Positions 44,324-53,847 of a stretch of DNA of 64,000 bases are shown here, piece by piece. Origin of the DNA: JBCCTX01 sp964468435 (GTDB taxonomy: Bacteria; Bacteroidota; Bacteroidia; J057); the NCBI GenBank assembly GCA_964468435.1, contig CAYXVE010000005.1, positions 1-64,000 on the forward strand, given 5' to 3'. The notes below the pieces were generated by a model. That model saw only the letters and a list, made by a program, of their open reading frames with translations, made no database searches and was not told the origin of the DNA. Both the position numbers and the translations under genes were made by a program. Within the stretch, counting starts at the first letter, position 1; each line of letters begins with the position of its first letter.

Positions 44324-46771
44324 TTGGCGAATAGAGATCAAATACCTGTAATATTTCTGGCTTGCGCCAATAGTTACCGCGAGGGAAAGCGGCTCAATTA
44401 TCTTGTTCGTGAGCGAAGGAGAATAGCCAATATTCTTTCTGTTGAAGAGGATAAGGGCCATTTGGAAATTGTACAGGAGGGCAATACCTCCAAGGAATTT
44501 TTTTTTGATGAGCTTCGACAGCGCAAATACAAAGGTCGCATTGCGATTATACACTTTGCCGGACATGCAGATAATGGCATCCTGAGATTTGAATCGGAAG
44601 AAGGCCAGGAAGAACCCCTGAATATCGACACCCTGGCCACCTTTTTAGGAACAATATCTGGACTCCATCTAGTTTTTCTGAATGGCTGTGGTACCAAGCC
44701 TACAGTAGACAAGCTGTTACAAAGGGGGATACCTGTAGTACTGGCTACCCAAACCTCAGTAGAAGACCGTCAGGCAGCCAAAGTAGCAGAGGAATTTTAT
44801 CAAGGTATTGCCGGAGGCTACAGTATCAAAGAATCATTTGAACAAGCTAAGGCTATCTTCAAAGAGGCCTTTTCCTACTATGAAGTAGATGAAAGTAGTA
44901 ATATCATCAGGGGATTGGAATGGGAGGGTATGGATCCACAGGAAAGCAATACATATATAGAACCTTTCCCCTGGGGTCTGTATGTAAAAAAAGGAGAGGA
45001 GTTTCACCTCGAATGGCGTTTGGAAACGCAAAAGGATTCTCCCAAAGCCACACATCCCAATCCGTGGTACAAACGAGCGGATGTATTGCTGGGAATGGCT
45101 GCACTGGTTGCTTCTATTATTTTTGGCATTTTGGAACTGAATGATAAAGATAAAGTACCTAAAGATATCGTTGTAGATAAAGGGGAAACGGAAAAACCTG
45201 TTATTCCCATTGAACCTGCACCTAGTGATCCCTCGCCACCAGATCAGCTTCCCCTGCAGGAGCGTATTGATCAACTGCCTGAAAACCCTAATTATTTTGG
45301 TCGGGATAGAGATGAGACGTACAACATTTTGCTTATTCCTTTCATCAATCTCAAAGATCGCGAGCGTACACTCAATGGCTTTATAGAACGGCGACTGAGA
45401 GAAATCAGCGATATCAGCCAGCTCCCTCTGAATGTACAGGTAAGGGAACTAGATAGCACCTTTAACAATGCCGAAGAGCAGCTTACTCCCCGGGATGCAC
45501 GCAAGCTGGGTCAGAAATATTTTGCTGATATGGTCGTATGGGGTAGCTACCTGTTTGACCTGGTAGAAGTTGATAAAATCAAAATGGATGTAGTTACAGA
45601 ACCTCCTCTCAATCGCTATGATGAGGTAGTACTCAATCGTGAAATACAGACGCGAAATCGACGCAGGGGATACAGAACCCTTCCCTATCCGGATTTCAGC
45701 AGACAAGACACTACACTCCAGGATGTAGAAGCGATTGTATTCTGGGCCAGAGGAAACGAATTGTTGGAACAGAATGCCTACGAAAGGGCACTAGATTATT
45801 ACGAGAATATCCATGGAAATTTTGCCACTGTAAACCTTCAGTTTGCCAATGTATATGCGACCTTAGCTGATATGAAACCGGGTAATAAAAACACATATTA
45901 CCGACAAATGGCAGAATATGTACAACAAATATTTGATCTTACTGATTCATCCCCCCCAAATAATGCGCGAATTCTATACTACATAGGCCTATTATACGAT
46001 CAGTATGGGAAGGGGGAGTTCCAGGCAGATGATGCATCCCGGACGAGTGAAGCACTGAACTATTACTCCTTATCGCTGGAACAAGACCCTGAGTTTATAC
46101 AGTCCTATTTCCGTAGAGGGCGTCTTTATCAATACAAGCTCAGGGAATACGATACAGCACTGGAAGATTACAACGCATACATTGAACGCGACAGTTCCTT
46201 CCCCTACGTATTTCACGACCGGGGTAAACTATATCACTATGCACTGACTGACTCCATCAATGATGCAGTGAATAAAGCACTGGCAGATTACAACCAGGTT
46301 ATACAATTAGCTCCACAATACGCATGGGCATATGAAGACCGTGGAAGGCTCTACCAGACCTATTTGAATCAACCTCAACAGGCAAAAGCAGACTTTGACA
46401 AAGCTATCGAACTATCATCCCTTGCATATTCATATTTTTACCGGGGACTTATCTATCAGGAAGCGGAAAACTATGAGGCTGCACTGAAGGATTATAATAT
46501 GGCTCTGAAGCAAAATAACCAATTATCCAATACTTATTTCTACAGAAATAAAATATACGATCAGGATCTGATCTCCCAACCAGTATCTGTAAATGAGCTG
46601 GATGAAGAGGATAAAAAAAGTGTTTATACAAGACTCGCTGAGATATATGAAAATGTACCTAAAGACAGTCTATTGTTTTACAAAAATGCCAGAATCAGCA
46701 TACGTAGAGAAGGACAAATTCAACCCAGATATATAGAGCGTATGCGCAGATCAGGCAGACTTCCACAATAA
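44324..46771 (+). CDS. CHAT-domain protease with TM segment, TolB-like domain and TPR repeats
   Basis: An 815-residue protein. Residues 1 to about 225 form a CHAT (caspase-HetF) domain with His81 in IIHFAGHADNG and Cys122 in LVFLNGCGTKP; GIPVVLATQTSVEDRQA is the usual loop after the Cys. One transmembrane segment (about 254-271) follows, then a Pro/Asp linker, a domain about 325-430 (YNILLIPFINLKDRER, ARKLGQKYFADMVVWGSY) resembling the TolB/CsgG-like N-terminal fold, and TPR repeats from about 470 to 760. The start is TTG at 44324; no upstream ATG exists. Topology puts CHAT in the cytoplasm with a TPR sensor outside, or the reverse. CHAT proteins cleave partners in cell-death or defence settings; here that is inference. 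Confidence 0.86.
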   Translation: MANRDQIPVIFLACANSYREGKRLNYLVRERRRIANILSVEEDKGHLEIVQEGNTSKEFFFDELRQRKYKGRIAIIHFAGHADNGILRFESEEGQEEPLNIDTLATFLGTISGLHLVFLNGCGTKPTVDKLLQRGIPVVLATQTSVEDRQAAKVAEEFYQGIAGGYSIKESFEQAKAIFKEAFSYYEVDESSNIIRGLEWEGMDPQESNTYIEPFPWGLYVKKGEEFHLEWRLETQKDSPKATHPNPWYKRADVLLGMAALVASIIFGILELNDKDKVPKDIVVDKGETEKPVIPIEPAPSDPSPPDQLPLQERIDQLPENPNYFGRDRDETYNILLIPFINLKDRERTLNGFIERRLREISDISQLPLNVQVRELDSTFNNAEEQLTPRDARKLGQKYFADMVVWGSYLFDLVEVDKIKMDVVTEPPLNRYDEVVLNREIQTRNRRRGYRTLPYPDFSRQDTTLQDVEAIVFWARGNELLEQNAYERALDYYENIHGNFATVNLQFANVYATLADMKPGNKNTYYRQMAEYVQQIFDLTDSSPPNNARILYYIGLLYDQYGKGEFQADDASRTSEALNYYSLSLEQDPEFIQSYFRRGRLYQYKLREYDTALEDYNAYIERDSSFPYVFHDRGKLYHYALTDSINDAVNKALADYNQVIQLAPQYAWAYEDRGRLYQTYLNQPQQAKADFDKAIELSSLAYSYFYRGLIYQEAENYEAALKDYNMALKQNNQLSNTYFYRNKIYDQDLISQPVSVNELDEEDKKSVYTRLAEIYENVPKDSLLFYKNARISIRREGQIQPRYIERMRRSGRLPQ

Positions 46772-47092
46772 ATGATGATTTTATAAGCTTCTATTTACCT
46801 ACCATCTAGTCAACCAACTTTACATGCCATATCACAATTGACCAACTGGCTCAATACCTAATCTTTTCGATTAAGTCTGGCATGAAAATAGTAATCTTAA
46901 ACACCATTACTCGTTTGTTTTTTTACAAAATGTGGACAAATCTAACTGTTATTTAGCCTTTTGGCTACATACAAGATTTTTAATAAAATAATTTCTATCT
47001 TAACTTATAATTTGTATCAAAAATAGATTGTTTTTTTTCGGGTTTTATTTACAGTAAAATATTTCAAAATCTGAAGGATATAATTGAAACGA
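46772..47092. other. Intergenic region between the CHAT and TPR genes, nothing recognised
   Basis: About 320 AT-rich bases with no frame of interest, no clear terminator and only a near match to the -7 box (TATAATTTG at about 47005). It must contain the promoter of the TPR protein if the two genes are not one operon. Confidence 0.4.
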
Positions 47093-49144
47093 ATGAACCC
47101 AAAGCGCAGCCTATGGCTACATGTTTTACTGTTGTTTAGTCTTCCATCTTTGCTTCAAGCTGTTTCATCCGACAGTCTGAAAAACGTACTTAATGAATAT
47201 AGGGAATCGCAATACCCGGTGAAAGATGAAAAATTACTTTCACTCCACCTGGACATCGCCAAACAGCTCGTGAAAGAGCGGAGTACCGAAGAGGCTATAT
47301 CATACTATGAATCAGCCTTGCAGTGGAGCGATGAGGTAGAGACCTTCTTTCAAATCCATGCAGAACTAGGTTATCTGTATTGGGTGCAAGATGATCATGA
47401 CCGTGCACTAGAGCATAGTGAGCTCGCCAGAGACCATGCAGATGAAAGCATTTCTCACAAATATCAGGCAGATAATTATCACCGCATTGCACAATTGCTG
47501 GTCAATTTTGGCCAGATGGATGATGCTGTGGAAAGTGAGCTGATGGCTTTAAGGTACAGTGAAGAGATCAAAGATTCGCTGGCAATCGCCAAATGCTATG
47601 CAGGTTTGGCTCGCATTATGTGGTACTCAGACAAAATGGAAGAGGCTCTGGAATATGACGTTATGGCTATGCGAGTAATTGAAAAAGTAGGTAGCCAGGG
47701 GAGAATTTACCGGGCATATTCGGATGTTGGGTCTACCTATACCGAGATGGGTAAGCTCGATTCTGCGATGAAGTATGTACAGCTAGCCAGAAAAGTTGCA
47801 CGAGAGATCGACTATGCTCATGGGATATACTTTACTGCAGCACAACTAGGCGAAATTTATAAGACACGAAAAGAATATCCTGAGGCAGTTCGACATATCC
47901 AGGAAGCTATTCAGGGTTTTCGGGAGGAAGGCCGCGATATGACGCTTGCAGATGTCACTTTTATGCTAGGCGAAACCCTGGCAGAGCAAAAGCAATACAA
48001 GACTGCAATTGATACACTTCAATCTGCACTCAGGATTGCCCAGGCCAAGACCTATCAGACCCTAGAAAGAGATATTTTTCTCGCGTTGTCTGATTATCAT
48101 GAGCAAATACAGGACTTTGCCAAAGCCTATACCTTTGCCAAAAAGTATGAGGCCCTGAAAGACAGTCTGATGAACCAAGATGTACAAGAGCGTATGGAAA
48201 AGCTGGAAAAACAGTACAATTTGGAAAAGAAAGACATGGAGATTACCCTGCTCGAGCAGCAGCATAAATTGGAGCGCCGAAGACTTTACCTGATAGGGCT
48301 TGGAGTAGGGGTTATCATATTGACACTCATCCTTCTTTTGCTGGATCACAGGAACAAATTCCAACGTCAATCCCGCGAATTGCTCGAACGCAATCATCAG
48401 GAGATACAGGCACAGCATCAACGAATGAACGAAAAAAGACAAGACTGGCAGTTTTTTTCTAACATCATTTCCCAGAATATCTATAACTATATTAAAGGAT
48501 TAAACACGCAGATCAAAGATATAGCTAATCAACCCAAAGAAATACAGGAAGCAGAAGCTCCAAGGCTACTCCAGGCTGTCGAAGAAGACATCACACACGT
48601 TAATGAAGAACTGTATCACCTCATCGCTTTTATTGAAGCAGGGATCAAAGATGATAAAACAGAAATTCTGGATATCAGGTATGTCCTGCGTAACGCCAGA
48701 GACATGCTGCCAATTGATTATCAGGGAGTTATCAGAAAAATATTCTATTATGACCTCCCACAAATTCGTGCCAACCGTTATAAAATGTCGCTATTGTTTA
48801 AACATCTTATGCTTCATGCTATTAAAAATCCAGGTGATGAACCCCTTGAATTGCATATCACAAGTTCCATCATCGAAGATGATGACCCCAGCTTGTCGAT
48901 CAACGAATTGATAATCAGAGATAATGGGGGGAAAATTCCCGAACATCTTCACGAACGAATTTTCCAACTCAATCAACCCATTACCCACAGTTCAAACTTT
49001 CACCTCGCTATCTGTCAGAAAATCGTGAAGCTATATGGGGGGAAAATAGCGCTGCTACAGGAGCATTCTTTTGGAAATACTATTCGTATAGAATTTCCCA
49101 TGGATCAGGTGGGGGTCAAGACACCTATTCCGCAAATTCATTAA
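47093..49144 (+). CDS. TPR protein with a degenerate histidine-kinase-like C-terminus
   Basis: A 683-residue membrane protein. The ATG at 47093 is preferred to TTG at 47084 because it opens a signal peptide (MNPKRSLWLHVLLLFSLPSL). Tetratricopeptide repeats fill about residues 50-350. A coiled coil (VQERMEKLEKQYNLEKKDME) leads to one transmembrane helix (LYLIGLGVGVIILTLILLLL), then a second coiled coil and a kinase-like module. The H-box position reads FFSNIISQNIYNYIKG with no phospho-accepting His, while the N-box LLFKHLMLHAIKN and a D-box-like IIRDNGGKIPEHLHERIF remain and the Gly-rich G2 box is lost (SSNFHLAICQKIV). It probably binds but does not carry out normal phosphotransfer. Its place beside the CHAT gene may be meaningful. 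Confidence 0.8.
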   Translation: MNPKRSLWLHVLLLFSLPSLLQAVSSDSLKNVLNEYRESQYPVKDEKLLSLHLDIAKQLVKERSTEEAISYYESALQWSDEVETFFQIHAELGYLYWVQDDHDRALEHSELARDHADESISHKYQADNYHRIAQLLVNFGQMDDAVESELMALRYSEEIKDSLAIAKCYAGLARIMWYSDKMEEALEYDVMAMRVIEKVGSQGRIYRAYSDVGSTYTEMGKLDSAMKYVQLARKVAREIDYAHGIYFTAAQLGEIYKTRKEYPEAVRHIQEAIQGFREEGRDMTLADVTFMLGETLAEQKQYKTAIDTLQSALRIAQAKTYQTLERDIFLALSDYHEQIQDFAKAYTFAKKYEALKDSLMNQDVQERMEKLEKQYNLEKKDMEITLLEQQHKLERRRLYLIGLGVGVIILTLILLLLDHRNKFQRQSRELLERNHQEIQAQHQRMNEKRQDWQFFSNIISQNIYNYIKGLNTQIKDIANQPKEIQEAEAPRLLQAVEEDITHVNEELYHLIAFIEAGIKDDKTEILDIRYVLRNARDMLPIDYQGVIRKIFYYDLPQIRANRYKMSLLFKHLMLHAIKNPGDEPLELHITSSIIEDDDPSLSINELIIRDNGGKIPEHLHERIFQLNQPITHSSNFHLAICQKIVKLYGGKIALLQEHSFGNTIRIEFPMDQVGVKTPIPQIH

Positions 49145-49257
49145 CATTTTTTCCTGGTTTCGAAATTAGTTATCAATGGTCTCTATACCCACTAAGTAAG
49201 AGAACTTAACTAGATATAAATTAGCATAGACCGTTGATCAGGCGATGGAGGATATTC

Positions 49258-49579
49258 ACTGACCCCAAATTTCCGACCCCCGAATTTCTCATTGCAGAAA
49301 TTCTGCCCCCCATTGACCCAATTCACATGCTTTTGAAGGGGGCAAATTTGAAGGATATACTATTCATCTACCTTAACTAGATAGCCCAACCACGCTGATG
49401 GCGCTCATTTGCAACGGAGTCCATCTCATCTTCCAAACCAACAAATGTGCTATCCGCATAGCACATTCCATATATGGGGGGCAGGTTCAACAGATGTACT
49501 CAACATCCCCACATCCTGCCCCCCCATAACTGGATAGCGCGTGGCACGAAAGAGGTTTCCAGTAAGCTTGGGGGTCAGT
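49258..49579. repeat. Structured intergenic element of about 320 bases, MITE-like
   Basis: ACTGACCCC at 49258-49266 and GGGGTCAGT at 49571-49579 form a terminal inverted repeat. Inside are several hairpins: GAATTTCT/AGAAATTC (49282-49303), GTGCTAT/ATAGCAC (about 49447-49464), and ATGGGGGGCAGG (49474-49485) against CCTGCCCCCCCAT (49515-49527). The C- and G-run density differs sharply from the surrounding AT-rich DNA. No long frame is present. It could be a non-autonomous transposable element, a REP-type repeat cluster or a folded RNA. The rest of the 683-base gap up to 49827 holds only two overlapping frames of 15 and 25 codons that I do not consider genes. Confidence 0.55.
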
Positions 49580-49827
49580 AAAGAAAAATGATCTGTCAGA
49601 TATAATTTATTTAAGCGGTAAATTTAATTATAGATCATGTTACTTAAAAATATAAGCGATATGATCGCATTACTGATATCATGAATAAACAAAATCTGGA
49701 AAGGGATTTTGTTTCAAAGTTGCAACTAAAAGATACTATTGCTATCCAGATCAATTGATCATAGTTCTTCACCTTTTTAATCCTTTTTTGATAAATTGAT
49801 GCAAAATTTCAGAAAAGATACCCAGGT

Positions 49828-51477
49828 ATGAAAGTATTAAAAGTCCATCCAGATGACAATGTGCTGGTAGCCCTCCAACACCTTTCAGCAGGCGAGCAGG
49901 TACCCTTTAATGGAGACAGCTATCAGGTCAAGCAGGAAATACCTGCTAAGCACAAATTTACTACTCACGCCATTGCTGAGAGTGAACCTATATATATGTA
50001 TGGAGTATTGGTGGGCAAAGCTGCCAGGAATATAGATCAAGGAGAATGGATCCATACAGAAAATGTTCATCATGCTTCATCACACTATGAGCGAAAGACC
50101 GCTGACTTTACCTGGGAAGCTCCGGATATAAGTCGATGGATGGGTAAGCCTTTTCTGGGGTATCACAGATTAGATGGACAGGTGGGGACAGCCAATTGCT
50201 GGTTGGTCATCCCGCTGGTTTTCTGCGAAAACCGAAATGTACAGGTACTGCGCGAGGCTTTTGAAAAAGAATTGGGATATGCATTCCCAGAACGATACCG
50301 TTCGCAGGTGCGTGAACTTGTCGCTCTACATAAGCAGGGCAAGACTCCAGATGAAATTGCTACGATGACCCTGACAGAAGGCCCGGTAGAAGAACGAAAA
50401 AATGACCCCATATTTCCTAATGTAGAAGGTATTAGATTCCTTACACATGAGGGAGGTTGTGGAGGCACACGCGAGGACGCCAGAAATCTTTGCGCTTTGT
50501 TTGCGGGATACCTTCATCATCCCAATGTCGCTGGGGCTACCGTACTGAGCCTGGGATGCCAGAATGCACAAATCAAATGGCTAGAGGAGGAGATCTACCA
50601 ACGCAATTCGCATTTTGATAAGCCTTTGCTGATTTACGATCAACAACAATATGGTTCTGAAACGCATCTCATGCGTTCAGCGATCCGTGATACATTTCTG
50701 GGGCTAATGCGAGCAAATACCCTGGAACGCAAACCTGCTTCTCTTTCTCATCTCACCCTGGGGATGGAATGTGGAGGTTCCGATGGCTTTTCAGGCATTT
50801 CTGCCAATCCAGCAGTAGGTCATACTGCAGATCTGTTGGTAGCTCTGGGAGGTAGCGTAATTCTTTCTGAGTTTCCGGAACTGTGTGGTGTAGAGCAGGA
50901 ACTGATCAACCGTTGTATAAATGAAGCTACTGCCCAGCGCTTCATACAGCTCATGCGTAAATACAGTCAGCAGGCAGAGGCCGTGGGATCAAGCTTTGAT
51001 ATGAATCCATCTCCTGGCAATATTAAGGATGGCCTGATTACAGACGCGATCAAGTCTGCTGGTGCTGCGAAGAAGGGTGGAACATCTCCCATTCAGCAGG
51101 TCATGGGTTATCCAGCGTATATGACAAAATCCGGTTTAGGATTGCTTTGCACACCAGGCAATGATGTAGAATCCACTACTGGTCTTGCAGGTGCTGGTGC
51201 CAATATCATCCTGTTTACAACAGGGCTAGGTACGCCTACCGGTAATCCCATAGCCCCTGTTGTAAAAGTATCTTCCAACACTGCACTAGTTAGTAGAATG
51301 CCGGATATCATCGATATCGATGCAGGTCCCATTATCTCTGGTGAGAAGACCATCGAAGAAGTAGGAGCAGAGATTCTGGATTACGTGATAGAGCTGGCCA
51401 GTGGCAGAATCAAGACCAGAGCCCAAAAACTTGGACAATATGATTTTATACCCTGGAAGCAAGGCGTGAGTTTGTAG
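49828..51477 (+). CDS. uxaA: Altronate dehydratase (UxaA family)
   Basis: A 549-residue dehydratase that would convert D-altronate to 2-keto-3-deoxygluconate in galacturonate breakdown. The N-terminal SAF domain begins MKVLKVHPDDNVLVALQHL, and the C-terminal catalytic domain carries THEGGCGGTREDARNLCALF, LGMECGGSDGFSGISANP and NPSPGNIKDGLIT, with Fe-binding Cys/His candidates. Length is normal. No other uronate gene (uxaB, uxaC, kdgK) lies near, so the pathway context is missing; related galactarate or other sugar-acid dehydratases are possible. Confidence 0.93.
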   Translation: MKVLKVHPDDNVLVALQHLSAGEQVPFNGDSYQVKQEIPAKHKFTTHAIAESEPIYMYGVLVGKAARNIDQGEWIHTENVHHASSHYERKTADFTWEAPDISRWMGKPFLGYHRLDGQVGTANCWLVIPLVFCENRNVQVLREAFEKELGYAFPERYRSQVRELVALHKQGKTPDEIATMTLTEGPVEERKNDPIFPNVEGIRFLTHEGGCGGTREDARNLCALFAGYLHHPNVAGATVLSLGCQNAQIKWLEEEIYQRNSHFDKPLLIYDQQQYGSETHLMRSAIRDTFLGLMRANTLERKPASLSHLTLGMECGGSDGFSGISANPAVGHTADLLVALGGSVILSEFPELCGVEQELINRCINEATAQRFIQLMRKYSQQAEAVGSSFDMNPSPGNIKDGLITDAIKSAGAAKKGGTSPIQQVMGYPAYMTKSGLGLLCTPGNDVESTTGLAGAGANIILFTTGLGTPTGNPIAPVVKVSSNTALVSRMPDIIDIDAGPIISGEKTIEEVGAEILDYVIELASGRIKTRAQKLGQYDFIPWKQGVSL

Positions 51478-51694
51478 GAACTTTTATCAAATGTGTGGGT
51501 GTCTCAAAAAAGGATTCCTATCTTGTCGAGATAGCCCCTAGAGAATTCGTTCTGCGGTAAATATATCCTCCAACGGGAAGGAAAAATATCCTAAATAATA
51601 TTTGTTCACATGATTAATTTTTCATTTATTATCTTATAGAATTAACAGAAAAAATTATCCACCAACATAGAATAACAGATTATCCTCTGATGCC

Positions 51695-52531
51695 ATGCAT
51701 GTGATCAGTCTTATCAATATGAAAGGCGGGGTCGGAAAGACTACTTTAACCGTAAATATCAGTCATTGTTTGAGTTCATATTTTGGATATCGAGTACTAA
51801 CCATAGACCTTGATCCTCAGTTTAATGCGACACAATGTATATTGAGAGAAGATGATTATAAGCGGATATTAAAAGAAGGGGATACTATTGTGGATTTTTT
51901 AAAGGGGAAACCAAGTACGCCTATTAATTCAGTATATGGGGTCATGACGAAACAGCCTAAGCCTTACCTGGAGTTGGCTCCTCAATCTATGAGTGATAAT
52001 TGGTATATGATCCCAGGATCACTGGCTATTCACAAATATGAAAGTTCCCCTGAAACAGGCAAAGAATATAAGATAAAACAATATTTAGAATTTATAAAAT
52101 CAAAAGATCTATATGATTTCGTCATTATTGACACTCCGCCCACACCTTCGCTTTGGATGTTGAGTGCATTGGTTGCTTCGAATTATTACCTCATTCCTAC
52201 AAGGCCTGATCCGCTTTCTATCGTAGGACTTGAGACGTTGGAAGCGATTGTAGGAAATTATAGAGATACATACCAGTTGGAAATAAAATGTCTAGGGGTA
52301 ATTCTTAATATTGTGGATAAGAATAATCTGACAAAGGATACCATACAGGATTTTAAGAGAAAAAGCGTTTGGTCATTCCGATTATTTAAAGGTATGATCC
52401 CAAGAAGAGTAAACATAGCGAGGTATCAGTTGGAAAATCAGTATATCCTCGATTCGAAGGAATCAGAGGCAAAACTGGAACTCATTGAAATTACCAGAGA
52501 GCTAGTAGATCGAATAGGTAAAAGCAAATGA
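51695..52531 (+). CDS. ParA/MinD-family ATPase
   Basis: A 278-residue cytoplasmic P-loop ATPase. The deviant Walker A motif is INMKGGVGKTTLTVNIS, the Walker A' region is VLTIDLDPQFNATQ, and Walker B is YDFVIIDTPPTPS. No N-terminal DNA-binding domain is present, so it is of the short ParA/Soj type. Its last four bases overlap the next gene (ATGA), and that gene is not a recognisable ParB. The pair may be a partition or protein-positioning module, or a relic of an integrated plasmid. Chromosomal soj/spo0J in Bacteroidota has a different neighbourhood. Confidence 0.9.
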   Translation: MHVISLINMKGGVGKTTLTVNISHCLSSYFGYRVLTIDLDPQFNATQCILREDDYKRILKEGDTIVDFLKGKPSTPINSVYGVMTKQPKPYLELAPQSMSDNWYMIPGSLAIHKYESSPETGKEYKIKQYLEFIKSKDLYDFVIIDTPPTPSLWMLSALVASNYYLIPTRPDPLSIVGLETLEAIVGNYRDTYQLEIKCLGVILNIVDKNNLTKDTIQDFKRKSVWSFRLFKGMIPRRVNIARYQLENQYILDSKESEAKLELIEITRELVDRIGKSK

Positions 52532-53034
52532 AAAAACAAAACCATGCATCAACTCTTGCTGCCATAAATATGCTTGAGGAATTGGGTAGCTTGTTAGAAA
52601 GTTATCAATCTATGACTCCTAAGCATGCTGTATCCCTCCTAAAGGAATTACTAACACAACCCACGACGATCATTTCTACAGACAAGGAGAAGAGTGAATA
52701 TGTGGAAATACTACATGAATACTTGAAGCATTACAGGAAACTGTTCCCTTCAAAGGTAGCTGTAGCCCGGTTTGCCAAAGAATATGAACTCTCCTCATTA
52801 TCTGAAAAAACTCTGGCACAAGGAGTACCTTTCCGTATTGTTTTTGAGGCTTTTGATGCCTCAACAGAGAATCTGAAACGTGCAGTAGCTCACCTGCAAT
52901 CTCTGGATACTCCTACACATCAAGTAGCATCCGCTACTGAATCCGGAAAAAGAAAAAAGTTAAAGACTCAGACTCAAAAGTCTGATTGGGGCAATACGAT
53001 TAGAGAGTTGTTTAATCCAGAGTCAGAGACTTGA
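52528..53034 (+). CDS. Small partner protein of the ParA-like ATPase, unknown family
   Basis: A 168-residue soluble protein. It starts inside the stop codon of the ParA-like gene (ATGA overlap), which implies coupled translation and a joint role. The first 120 residues look all-helical (INMLEELGSLLESYQSMTPK, SEYVEILHEYLKHYRKLFPS); a basic, Lys-rich tail (SGKRKKLKTQTQKSDWG) could bind DNA. No helix-turn-helix or ParB box is seen. It is a candidate adaptor or ParB substitute. No family is recalled. Confidence 0.7.
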   Translation: MKKQNHASTLAAINMLEELGSLLESYQSMTPKHAVSLLKELLTQPTTIISTDKEKSEYVEILHEYLKHYRKLFPSKVAVARFAKEYELSSLSEKTLAQGVPFRIVFEAFDASTENLKRAVAHLQSLDTPTHQVASATESGKRKKLKTQTQKSDWGNTIRELFNPESET

Positions 53035-53133
53035 AATGCCTTTTCATTACTGTGATAATGTCAAGGTTGCATAGTCTATGAGGTTCAGCTTTATTCTGGA
53101 ATATTTGCATTGTTGTGGAAATTCTACAATAAC

Positions 53134-53800
53134 TTAATCTATCCTTAATATATCCGCTTCGCGGAATATAGGTGGCAATGCGATCTCCAGTCCTGGTGCT
53201 TGATACAATGCTGGTGGGACACTAATATCTCCCAGGTAGAGTTCTCCTCGCAGGGCTTTTACCTGTTCGTTGAACATCCCTTCTTGGGGTAGTGCCAGGG
53301 TAAGGGTAGCCTTAGCTCTGATTGCAGGTTCGTAAATCGTACCACTTGTCAGGTCAATGCCAGAGGGCGTATCCAGCGACAGCGTAGGAGTATACTGCTG
53401 ATTGGCCCATTCAATCATGGTTTTAGCAGCGCCAAATGGATTTCCAGACAAGCTGTAGCCCATGATCCCATCAATGATCAGACCTGCTTCGGGCAAGTCT
53501 TTAAGTCATCCCCTGATCCTACGTTGATACCCATTTGCATAAGAATGCCGAGTTGATGTTGTGGAACAGGGGTCATCATAGTTTGATCCGTAAGGATGAT
53601 CTTTACGTCATATCCCCATGCTGAAAGTCTTCTGGCACATACGAGTGCTCCACCTCCATTTCCGCCCGTTCCAGCCAGGACCACAATAAGCTCTTTAGTT
53701 GCATCACCTTGTAAAAACTTACGCTTTGCCAAAATGGCTAATCCTTTACCAGCATTTTCCATCATGCAATTTCTTCAGGTGTAACCCATTTAGAGAAATC
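53134..53800 (-). pseudogene. Broken NAD(P)H-hydrate epimerase (NnrE, YjeF-N domain)
   Basis: On the minus strand one frame (53765-53478) reads MMENAGKGLAILAKRKF and VVLAGTGGNGGGALVCARRL, the YjeF-N signature, and a second (53496-53134) continues LPEAGLIIDGIMGYSLSGNP and LSLDTPSGIDLTSG. One base change near 53490 would join them. At the N-terminus a short piece in another frame (WVTPEEIA) runs directly into MMENAG, so about 15-20 codons normally found between them appear deleted. Two or more lesions make a sequencing error unlikely. The epimerase repairs damaged NAD(P)HX; a functional copy should exist elsewhere. It is the last member of the downstream minus-strand operon. Confidence 0.82.
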
Positions 53801-53847
53801 TGCTTGTCCCGATCCCTCGGGTTGGCTTAGTTATGTGTATGAAAATG

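Noticed and set aside
49638..49758. Two overlapping short frames (15 and 25 codons) before altronate dehydratase
   Set aside because: Although they overlap as ATGA, they are very short, lie in AT-rich DNA and do not reach the next gene, so coupling is not supported.
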